From assembly GCA_963702595.1 (NCBI GenBank), contig CAVPDC010000021.1:50504-114503 (forward strand): DNA of 64,000 nucleotides. Reading direction: 5' to 3'. Under the pieces are notes generated by a model that searched no databases, was not told the origin of the DNA, and saw only the letters and a program-made list of their open reading frames with translations. The DNA is from JALORV01 sp963702595. GTDB lineage: Bacteria; Pseudomonadota; Gammaproteobacteria; Burkholderiales; Burkholderiaceae_F. Below are positions 32,814 through 39,926 of the stretch, piece after piece. How positions within the stretch are numbered: position 1 is the first letter of the stretch; every line of letters begins with the position of its first letter. The position numbers and the translations under genes were made by a program.

Positions 32814-34484
32814 ATGGACAGGATCTGGCTGCAGCAGTATCCGCAGGGCATTCCGGCCGAAGTGGAGTACCGGGCTTACGGGTCGCTGAAGGAAATCCTG
32901 GCGGCGGTCTGTGCGCGGTTTGCCGATCGGCCGGCCTACGGGAACCTGGGCGTCACGATCACCTACCGCGAACTCGACCAGCTTTCCCGCGACTTCGGCG
33001 CCTACCTGCAGAAGGTAGCGGGCCTGAAGACGGGCGAACGGCTGGCGATCATGCTGCCGAACCTGCTGCAGTACCCCATTGCGCTGTTCGGAGCGCAGCG
33101 CGCAGGACTTGTGGTAGTGAACACTAACCCTCTCTATACGGCGCGCGAACTGGAGCATCAGCTGAAGGACTCCGGCGCGTCGGCGGTCGTCGTGCTGGAA
33201 AACTTTGCACACACGCTGGAGGAGGTGCTGCCGCGCACGAGCGTCAGGACGGTCGTCACGACCCAGATCGGCGATCTCTTCCCCGCCTTCAAACGGATGC
33301 TGACCAACCTGGTGGTCAAGCATGTCAAGAAGCTGGTGCCGGAGTGGCACCTGGCGAAGTCCATCTCCTTCGCCGACGCGCTGGCCGCAGGCCGCGCCGA
33401 GCAGCTAGACGATGTCGCCATCGGACCGGACGACCTTGCGTTCCTGCAGTACACGGGCGGCACGACCGGTGTGGCCAAAGGCGCGATGCTGACGCAGGCC
33501 AACATGGTGGCGAACCTGCAGCAGCTGTCTGCGTGGATCGGCCGCGACCTGAAAGACGGCCAGGAAGTTGCGGTCATTCCGCTGCCGCTGTATCACGTCT
33601 ATGCGCTGACCGCGAACATGGTGTTCATGAAGATCGGCTCGCGCATCGAACTGATCACCAACCCGCGCGACCTGCCGGCCTTCGTCGCGACGCTGAAGAA
33701 GGTCCCGGTCACCGCGATGATCGGTGTCAATACGCTGTACAACGCGCTGCTCAATGCGCCGGGCTTCGGCGAATTGAACCTGCGCGGACTGAAGCTCGCG
33801 TCCGCGGGTGGCATGGCGGTGCAGCGCGCCGTGGCCGAGCGCTGGAAGCAAGTCACCGGCACGCCGCTGGTCGAAGGCTACGGTTTGACCGAGACGGCGC
33901 CTGTCGCGATCTCGAACCCGCTCAACATCCAGGACTGGACCGGCAACATCGGCTTGCCCATTCCTTCGACCGAGGCGGCCATCCTCGATGACGAGGGGCG
34001 CGCGCTACCCATCGGCGAGCTCGGCGAAATCGGCATCCGCGGGCCCCAGGTGATGAAGGGCTACTGGCAGCGGCCGGACGAAACCGCCAAGGTCTTCACC
34101 TCCGACGGCTGGTTCCGCACCGGCGACATGGGCTTCATGGACGCGCAGGGGCGTTTCAAGATCACCGATCGCAAGAAGGACATGATCATCGTCTCGGGCT
34201 TCAAGGTGTTTCCGAACGAAATCGAAGACGTCGTCATGCTCCATCCTGGCGTGCTGGAAGTGGCTGCGATCGGGGTGCCGGACGAACGCTCAGGCGAGGC
34301 CGTGAAGATCGTCGTCGTGAGGAAGGACCCGTCGCTCGTCGAAAGTGAGCTGCTGGAACACTGCAGGAAGCATCTGACCGGCTACAAGGTGCCGAAGCTC
34401 GTCGAGTTCCGCACCGAGCCGCTGCCGAAGTCCAACATCGGCAAGATCCTGCGGCGCGAACTACGGACGCTGCAGCCGGCCTGA
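32814..34484 (+). CDS. fadD: Long-chain acyl-CoA synthetase (FadD)
   Basis: 556-residue AMP-forming long-chain fatty acid-CoA ligase. The ATP/AMP motif is LQYTGGTTGVAKGAMLTQAN, then EGYGLTETAPVAISNP, GWFRTGDMGFMDAQGRFKIT and the fatty-acid signature DRKKDMIIVSGFKVFPNEIE, ending with the catalytic lysine in PKSNIGKILRREL. ATG 32814 follows a GGGGGG run directly upstream and starts MDRIWLQQYPQGIPAEV, the standard FadD N-terminus; an in-frame ATG at 32790 is less likely. It is divergent from the SRPBCC gene; its 3' end overlaps the convergent esterase gene by 24 bases. Housekeeping fatty acid activation is the likely role. Confidence 0.93.
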   Translation: MDRIWLQQYPQGIPAEVEYRAYGSLKEILAAVCARFADRPAYGNLGVTITYRELDQLSRDFGAYLQKVAGLKTGERLAIMLPNLLQYPIALFGAQRAGLVVVNTNPLYTARELEHQLKDSGASAVVVLENFAHTLEEVLPRTSVRTVVTTQIGDLFPAFKRMLTNLVVKHVKKLVPEWHLAKSISFADALAAGRAEQLDDVAIGPDDLAFLQYTGGTTGVAKGAMLTQANMVANLQQLSAWIGRDLKDGQEVAVIPLPLYHVYALTANMVFMKIGSRIELITNPRDLPAFVATLKKVPVTAMIGVNTLYNALLNAPGFGELNLRGLKLASAGGMAVQRAVAERWKQVTGTPLVEGYGLTETAPVAISNPLNIQDWTGNIGLPIPSTEAAILDDEGRALPIGELGEIGIRGPQVMKGYWQRPDETAKVFTSDGWFRTGDMGFMDAQGRFKITDRKKDMIIVSGFKVFPNEIEDVVMLHPGVLEVAAIGVPDERSGEAVKIVVVRKDPSLVESELLEHCRKHLTGYKVPKLVEFRTEPLPKSNIGKILRRELRTLQPA

Positions 34485-35768
34485 GGCTCGTCCGAAATCA
34501 CCCACGGGGGCAGGCCGCCGGGCCGTCCCTGATGCGGTCTTCAGGCGGAGCCACGCGCGCAACTGCGCGTACACGTCTTCGCGGCTCAGCAGATCCCAGT
34601 GGTCGGCCGACGTCACGATCCGTGTGTGGTGCTTCGGCACCTTGACCGTGTGCTGCGGTTCGCGATGCTCGCCGAGCGCAGACGCGAGCGGGACCAGGCC
34701 GTCGCCGACGACGCGGCTATGCAGCCCGCCGACCTTCGTGGCCTTCGTTGCGGCCACGATGAAGCAGTCCACTCCCGTGGGCAGCGGTGTCGGCCGGCGA
34801 TCGTCATGGCGCTGCGAGTGGCGGTCGCGACCGTGCCAGTCTGCGGGCTGCAGATTGCCGAAGCGCAGATCGGTGATGCCCGCGCTGCGGGCCTTGCCCA
34901 GCCGCGCGAACGGTGCGACGTATGGACTGACGCCGAACAGCATGTCGACCTGATGCCCGCCGCGTTCGAGCGCTGCGCCGTGATGGGGCGTGCCGAGAAA
35001 GACGAGCTTGCTGAGAGCCGATGCCCAGGCTTGCTTGCGCTGCCGGGCCTGGAAGACGGCGCTGCGCGCCACCAGTCCGCCCATGCTGTGGCCGACGATC
35101 ACCAGTTCTTCCACCGCAACCGGCCAATGCGCAAGCAGCTGCTCGAGCAAGTCCGAGAAGTCGTGTCCACTTTCCGAGACGTGGCGCCCGCTGTTGTAGT
35201 GCAGGTAGACCGGCGTAAACCCAAGGTCGCGCGCCAGTGCCTGGCCGTGATCATGGCCGTTGCGTGTCCATTGCAGATCGTTCATGCAGAGGCCGTGCGC
35301 GAGCACCAGCAGCTTGCTACTCGGCTTTGCAATGCGTGCTGCCAGTTCATCGCGCGATAGGAAGAGCGGCAGGCCGCCTATCCGCAGCGTCGTCGGTATC
35401 GCGAGCGGGTTACTGCTCGAGCCGAGGTGATCGCCCCACACGCCGTTGAGTACGGCGAGCGTAGTTTCACGAGCGGGCGAGGAAGCCTCCGGCGTCGCGG
35501 CAGGCGTGACTGCGCCCAGCGCCGTGTTGATCCCGCGGCCGAGAATGCGCGTCGTGCCGCGCACCGTGCCGTAGACGAAGCCCGTGATGCCCGACGGGCG
35601 GCCCGATGGTGATTTGCCGACGATGCCGGCGCGCGAAGCAATCGTATGATGCATCGCCTCCACCAGATCGGTGATGCCCAGCGCGGCGTCGAATCCCAGC
35701 TGTGCCAGGCCGCGAAGGTCAGACGGCTGCAGTACACGCACGACTGCAACGGGCTCGGAAGCGCTCAT
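34461..35768 (-). CDS. PGAP1-like alpha/beta hydrolase (esterase/lipase)
   Basis: 435-residue alpha/beta hydrolase. The oxyanion strand is KLLVLAHGLCMNDLQW, the nucleophile elbow is VIVGHSMGGLVARSA, the LGTPHHGAALERGG motif is characteristic of PGAP1/lecithin-cholesterol-acyltransferase-like lipases, the acid is probably in VVGDGLVPLASALGEH, and the catalytic His is in VTSADHWDLLSRE. The first 120 residues have no signal peptide and include a helical segment conserved in this group (GFVYGTVRGTTRILGRG). The substrate is unknown, probably a lipid ester or polyhydroxyalkanoate-like ester. Its end overlaps fadD tail-to-tail. The 344 bases upstream (35769-36112) show no gene I can support. Confidence 0.85.
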   Translation of the reverse strand: MSASEPVAVVRVLQPSDLRGLAQLGFDAALGITDLVEAMHHTIASRAGIVGKSPSGRPSGITGFVYGTVRGTTRILGRGINTALGAVTPAATPEASSPARETTLAVLNGVWGDHLGSSSNPLAIPTTLRIGGLPLFLSRDELAARIAKPSSKLLVLAHGLCMNDLQWTRNGHDHGQALARDLGFTPVYLHYNSGRHVSESGHDFSDLLEQLLAHWPVAVEELVIVGHSMGGLVARSAVFQARQRKQAWASALSKLVFLGTPHHGAALERGGHQVDMLFGVSPYVAPFARLGKARSAGITDLRFGNLQPADWHGRDRHSQRHDDRRPTPLPTGVDCFIVAATKATKVGGLHSRVVGDGLVPLASALGEHREPQHTVKVPKHHTRIVTSADHWDLLSREDVYAQLRAWLRLKTASGTARRPAPVGDFGRASGRLQRP

Positions 35769-36112
35769 CGTATTAGGTTTCCATAAAAGGCCCCAAGCTA
35801 CTATGCAGCGCAGGTTTCGCCCACCGCAAGCATTGGGTTAGTGTGTCCGCTCGACAGTTCCGCGGAGGAAGCGGGCGTTGCCTGGGCCTCGTCGACGCCG
35901 AATCGGTGCAGGCGATGGCGACGCGCGTCCGAGACGTTGAGGATCGGTCGCATCGGCGTTTTCAGTCAGCGCCGTGGCTGGACGCAGCAGCACGCGCTGA
36001 CGCGAGTCAACGCCCCAGCGGAGTGACGGCCCGAGAATCGCGGCAGCGCGCCTCTCGAAGTGCGCAGTGCGCGGCACTCGGGCGCGGTCAATAGGCACAA
36101 AGGGATCGCTGC

Positions 36113-36673
36113 ATGACATCGGTTCGCGCTCGAACTCGCTACGGCTGGCCTCTTATCGGACTTCATTGGCTGACGTTCCTCTTGATCGTCGTGGTCTATG
36201 CCGCCGCGGAATTGAGCGACGCTTTCCCGAAGGGCAGCGCAGGGCGTTCCAACCTGCGCGCGGGGCACGAGATGATCGGCCTGCTCGTGCTTGCGCTGGT
36301 CGGGCTACGCATCGCGGTGCGCGCGGCCTCGGCGGCACCAGCGATCGTGCCCGCGCCGCCGCGCTGGCAGGCACAGCTCGCCACGGCGGCGCACCTTGCG
36401 CTCTATGGACTGATGATCGTGCTGCCGTTGGTTGGCTGGCTGATGCTGAGCGCTGCCGGCAAGCCGGTTCCGTTCTTCGCGTGGGAGCTGCCGCCGCTGC
36501 TGGCGCCGAGCAGGCCGCTCGCGAAGGTCCTGGAGGACGTGCACGAGGCCATCGCCTCGGTGGGTTACGCGCTGATCGGACTGCACGCCGTCGCGGCTCT
36601 GTTCCACCACTATGTCCTTCGTGATGACACCTTGCGACGGATGCTGCCCGGTAGGGGCAACGCGCTGCGCTAG
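36113..36673 (+). CDS. Cytochrome b561 family protein
   Basis: 186-residue four-helix membrane cytochrome b of the prokaryotic b561 type. Candidate haem ligands are His in IGLHWLTFLLIVVVYA (helix 1), HEMIGLLVLALVGLRIAV (helix 2), HLALYGLMIVLPLVGWLML (helix 3) and HEAIASVGYALIGLHAVAAL (helix 4). It would pass electrons between quinone or periplasmic donors, and in E. coli the relative CybB oxidises superoxide. It starts with MTSVRARTRYGW, typical of the family. The stop overlaps the convergent gene at 36670 by four bases. The partner is unknown. Confidence 0.88.
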   Translation: MTSVRARTRYGWPLIGLHWLTFLLIVVVYAAAELSDAFPKGSAGRSNLRAGHEMIGLLVLALVGLRIAVRAASAAPAIVPAPPRWQAQLATAAHLALYGLMIVLPLVGWLMLSAAGKPVPFFAWELPPLLAPSRPLAKVLEDVHEAIASVGYALIGLHAVAALFHHYVLRDDTLRRMLPGRGNALR

Positions 36674-37917
36674 TTGCCCACGGAAATTTCGAAGCCCGCG
36701 GCGCGCAGCCTCGGTACCAACGCTTCACCGAGCGCCGTCGCGGGCGTCAGTACGCCGCCGCGCCCGGGTCCGCCGGGCAGCTTGGGTCCATCGAACGCCA
36801 GTGCGAGGCCGGCCTCGCAGAGAATGCGCAGCGTCGCGCGGTTGCCCGGGTCGCCGTCGTACGCGATGCGCGCCCGCGCGGTGTGTCCGTCGGCGGTGCG
36901 GCCGAGGAGGTCGGTCTTGAACCAGCCGGTTGCCATCGTCTTCTCGGAGGGACCTTCGCCCGGCCGCGGCAGGACCGTGCCGAGCAGCTGCCGCGCCGCG
37001 CCGAGTTCCATGACCCGCTCGAACCCCTGCATCGCGGCAGCCAGAGCCGTGGCCTTAGCAGCCGCGAACGGCGGGCCGACCTTCGTGTACTCCTGGTAGC
37101 GAAAGCGCGGCCCGTACGGAGTGCGATACGCCGCGTTGAGTGCAGCGCTGCGCCGGACCACGCGGGTGTTGATCGGACTCATGACGAAAGGTGCTACCCA
37201 AGCACCGATCGCCGGGTCGTAGCGAGCGCCACGCGGGTCCTGGCTGCTCAGGTGCTCGGACGCCGATTGCCGCCCTGGCGGATTCAGCAGGAAAGGATTG
37301 CGTCCCGCCTCGACATCGCGCGTCTCGAAGCGCAGGGCGTTGGTGGCAAGCGTGCCGCCGTTGAACCCGCCCATCATCCGGAAGTACGCCTTCACCTCGA
37401 CGCACGGTGCGCCGAACGCTTTCTCGATGTGCCGCACCAGCAGCAGCGTACCGAGGTCCGATGGCACCGAATCGAAGCCGCAAAATGGAACGATGCGCGT
37501 ACCGTCGCGCGCCGCCCGCGCATGATGGCGGTCGATCACGCGTCGAACCCAGCTTGTCTCGCCGGTGATATCCGCGTAATGCGTGCGCTGGTCCACGCAG
37601 GCATCGACAATGGCGTCGCCGTAGAGCGCGTAGGGGCCCGCTGTCGAGAGCACTACGCGAGCCGACGCGGCCAGCGCCGCAATGGCTGCCGCGTCATGAC
37701 ACTCGGCGACGATGATCTCGGGCAACGTCACCGCGGCAGGGTTGGCGGCGAGCTCCTGTGCCAGTGCCGCGAGCTTGCTTGCGTCGCGACCGGCAATCGC
37801 CCAGCGCAGCTTCCTGCGCGCGCGGCGCTGTGCCAGGTAGGTCGCGGCGCGTCGCCCGACGAAGCCGGTGGCGCCGTACAGCACGAGGTCGAACTTGCGC
37901 GTGGTCACAACGATCAC
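36670..37917 (-). CDS. Trans-acting enoyl reductase / saccharopine dehydrogenase-like protein
   Basis: 415-residue NAD(P)-binding protein of the saccharopine dehydrogenase-like family, close to trans-acting enoyl reductases (mycobacterial Rv2449c/Rv2953 type). The Rossmann motif is FDLVLYGATGFVGRRAATYL; further landmarks are VVLSTAGPYALYGDAIVDAC, HYADITGETSWVRRVIDRHH and VPFCGFDSVPSDLGTLLLVR. Such enzymes reduce double bonds of polyketide chains handed over from a separate synthase; here no synthase adjoins, so the substrate is open. A perfect 10-bp inverted repeat with an AAAG loop (37924-37947) lies in its 5' region. It is tail-to-tail with the cytochrome gene. Confidence 0.85.
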   Translation of the reverse strand: MIVVTTRKFDLVLYGATGFVGRRAATYLAQRRARRKLRWAIAGRDASKLAALAQELAANPAAVTLPEIIVAECHDAAAIAALAASARVVLSTAGPYALYGDAIVDACVDQRTHYADITGETSWVRRVIDRHHARAARDGTRIVPFCGFDSVPSDLGTLLLVRHIEKAFGAPCVEVKAYFRMMGGFNGGTLATNALRFETRDVEAGRNPFLLNPPGRQSASEHLSSQDPRGARYDPAIGAWVAPFVMSPINTRVVRRSAALNAAYRTPYGPRFRYQEYTKVGPPFAAAKATALAAAMQGFERVMELGAARQLLGTVLPRPGEGPSEKTMATGWFKTDLLGRTADGHTARARIAYDGDPGNRATLRILCEAGLALAFDGPKLPGGPGRGGVLTPATALGEALVPRLRAAGFEISVGN

Positions 37918-38039
37918 TTTTAGCGCCGCGCGGAAAGCCGCGCGGCGTGCGAGAGGCGCAAGCTCAGTATCTGCCGGTCCCTAAATGGATTACCGGCCCG
38001 CGGGCTGCTCTGCGCTGCTCACGGCACAACGGCGATTGA

Positions 38040-38098
38040 CGCAACGCCACGCCATGCCGGCCCGCGCGGTGGCGCGAGGCAGCGGGCGTGGCGTTGCG
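38040..38098. terminator. Perfect 14-bp inverted repeat after the 38112 gene
   Basis: CGCAACGCCACGCC at 38040-38053 is the exact reverse complement of GGCGTGGCGTTGCG at 38085-38098, with a 31-base loop. It begins 14 bases after the stop of the minus-strand gene 38112-38552, so a role as transcription terminator or mRNA 3' stabiliser is likely. No T-tract follows, so termination would have to be weak or assisted. Confidence 0.5.
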
Positions 38099-38111
38099 CG
38101 AAGCCAAGGGA

Positions 38112-38552
38112 CTACGCCGGCGTACGGCGACCCATGCGGCCGGACATCGGCTTCATCGACTTCGGCAGCAATGGCAACACATCACGCCATGCCTCCGTGG
38201 CATCCCGGGCGATATGGCGGCCGGTGCGCTTCATCGTGAGCCAGAGCGAATGCATCGGCTCGCGGGAAGCCTGCACTGCAGCGTTCATTTCGCGCACGTA
38301 GCTGCGGGCGAACGTGGCGGCAGCGCGCCCAGCTTTCTTCAGCCTGCGTTCGGCGGTATGCAACTGGGTCTTCGCCGCTTCCATGCGTTCCTCTGCCGTC
38401 ATGACGGCAGCGCGTTCAGCCTTTTGCAGCTTGCGCTCGGCGACATGGAATTGGGCCTTGGCCTCCTCCATGCGTTTCGCGCCAGTCGTGGCGAGCGGAA
38501 CGCGACGCTTCGTGGCTGTTCGGCGCTTCATTGTGGTTTGACGCGTGACCAT
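38112..38552 (-). CDS. Small basic helical protein with internal repeat, unknown function
   Basis: 146-residue, strongly basic protein. ATG 38552 has a perfect GGAGG site; longer readings upstream (38636) are Arg-rich and lack a site. After a Lys/Arg/Thr-rich lead (TMKRRTATKRRVPLATT) come two tandem helices of about 30 residues each: RMEEAKAQFHVAERKLQKAE and RMEAAKTQLHTAERRLKKAG. They share E/A-K-x-Q-x-H-x-A-E-R-x-L-x-K-A and so form a charged coiled coil. The C-terminus (SLWLTMKRTGRHIARDATEA, PMSGRMGRRTPA) is again basic. It resembles small nucleoid-associated or phasin-like proteins, but I do not recognise a family. Confidence 0.7.
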   Translation of the reverse strand: MVTRQTTMKRRTATKRRVPLATTGAKRMEEAKAQFHVAERKLQKAERAAVMTAEERMEAAKTQLHTAERRLKKAGRAAATFARSYVREMNAAVQASREPMHSLWLTMKRTGRHIARDATEAWRDVLPLLPKSMKPMSGRMGRRTPA

Positions 38553-38711
38553 ACATCCTCCTTCATTGGCGAACCTGCGACCAGCGCGGACCCGCGCTAA
38601 CCGATTACATAGTCGCCTGTGCGGTGCCGGCTGCAATGCGGAGCGTCACAGACCGCCGATTGAAGGTGGAACTTTCTAAAAGTGACGATCTACGCGCGGT
38701 CGCGGAAGAAA

Positions 38712-39515
38712 TTACTTCTTCGCTTTCTGCAGGTATTCGACCTTGTTGTCGTTGTAGAGCAGCACACCCTCGCGCTCGAGCTCTTCCATCAGCGCCTGCA
38801 ACTGCCCCGGTGCCAAGTTGCGGCCGAGGTGTGACTCGATGTGGCGTTCCAGCCCCTTGCGCTTGCCGGGCCGCTTCTCGCCCATGCGCCTCAGGCTGTC
38901 GATGACCTTGGTGAGCGCGTCGGGCGCGGCCACTGCCTTGGCAGCAGTTCGCGCCGCAGCCACCTTCTTTGCCGGGGCCGCCGTCTTCTTCGCCGCGGGC
39001 GTCTTCTTTGCGGCCGCCTTCCGTGCCGGTGTCTTGCCCACGACGGCTTTGGCGGCGGCAGCCAGTGCCGATGCGTTGCGCGGCGCGCGGGCCTTCAGCG
39101 CCCTCGGCTCGGCGGCTTCCACGCCCTTGCCTCCGAGCGCGGCCTTCATCGACGCCACCCGCGTCGCCTCGAAACCGTGGCTGCGGATGTGCAGCAGCAG
39201 CGGATCGAAGTCCGTGTCGCGCGAGACGATGACGAAGCGCGCACCCTTGCCGCCTGGCCGCGCCTGCCCCGCGACCAACTCGCCCAGGTGGAAAGCGATG
39301 TGCATGTCCGACGCGTTGCGTCCTGCCTTGGCGCAGCGGACGAAAGTGACGTTCGCGCCCAGCGGCTGCCAGGCTTCCGCCACGTCGGCCGCGTACTTCA
39401 TCTGCCCCGGCCCACGAAAGATCGTGAGCCGCAGGTTCTCGCCGCGAACAAGGCCGATGTCGGCGGCACTGGGCTGGACGTTTTCGAAGTCGACGAGGAT
39501 GTGGGTCAGGGTCAT
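38712..39515 (-). CDS. NYN/PIN-like nuclease domain with histone H1-like linker and C-terminal winged helix
   Basis: 267-residue protein in three parts. Residues 1-120 form a PIN-like NYN domain with acidic residues expected of the nuclease site: LTHILVDFENVQPSAADIG (Asp-Glu-Asn), ASDMHIAFHLGELVAG and VIVSRDTDFDPLLLHIRSHG. Residues 130-195 are an Ala/Lys repeat linker (AAAKKTPAAKKTAAPAKK) like histone H1 tails. Residues 200-267 look like a small winged helix (SLRRMGEKRPGKRKGLERHI, then GQLQALMEELEREGVLLYND). Together this suggests a nucleic-acid-bound RNase. No signal peptide. It stands alone on its strand. Catalysis is inferred from family acids only. Confidence 0.82.
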   Translation of the reverse strand: MTLTHILVDFENVQPSAADIGLVRGENLRLTIFRGPGQMKYAADVAEAWQPLGANVTFVRCAKAGRNASDMHIAFHLGELVAGQARPGGKGARFVIVSRDTDFDPLLLHIRSHGFEATRVASMKAALGGKGVEAAEPRALKARAPRNASALAAAAKAVVGKTPARKAAAKKTPAAKKTAAPAKKVAAARTAAKAVAAPDALTKVIDSLRRMGEKRPGKRKGLERHIESHLGRNLAPGQLQALMEELEREGVLLYNDNKVEYLQKAKK

Positions 39516-39926
39516 GGAGGGTCTGCTCGGGCGCCGGGATCGACCTTCGAATGTACCGCTTTCGCCCCGTCCGCCGCGAACGAAGCGTAGGCGGGAGCAG
39601 GCGCAGCCTGCTCGGCCGTCGCTGGCTGGCGCGGCCGCCGCGCGCGGAGTCGCTGTCGACCACGCGCGCCGTGCTGCCCTGTCTGGTGTCAGCCGCCGCG
39701 TATTGGAGACAGAATCGTCTTACCAGTTTGCTGCAAGGCCGGCCGCGGGCCGAATTGAGCAACCAAAGGCGCGTAACTCCGGACGGCACCGGTGGGTGCC
39801 GGATCTTGGTGGCATTTCGCGGTGTATTCGGTCGTTCGCCTCTGGCAGAGCCACCGCATAGTGCACTCCGCCGCGTACGTCCGGCGGCGTCATCACCCAT
39901 CCCGATCCCGTCGGAGAGACCGCCAC
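39516..39926. other. Non-coding interval of about 410 bases
   Basis: This gap lies between the divergent NYN gene and the thaumatin-like lipoprotein gene. The open frames crossing it are Arg/Pro-rich continuations of antisense reading and have no ribosome site. I see no tRNA-like fold, no clear promoter boxes and no recognisable gene remnant. It presumably holds the promoters of both genes. Confidence 0.4.

Noticed and set aside
37924..37947. Perfect 10-bp inverted repeat CGCCGCGCGG-AAAG-CCGCGCGGCG as a terminator
   Set aside because: It lies seven bases before the start of the 36670-37917 gene and 165 bases after the previous stop; no T-tract. It may be an operator or chance in GC-rich DNA, so I did not call it.
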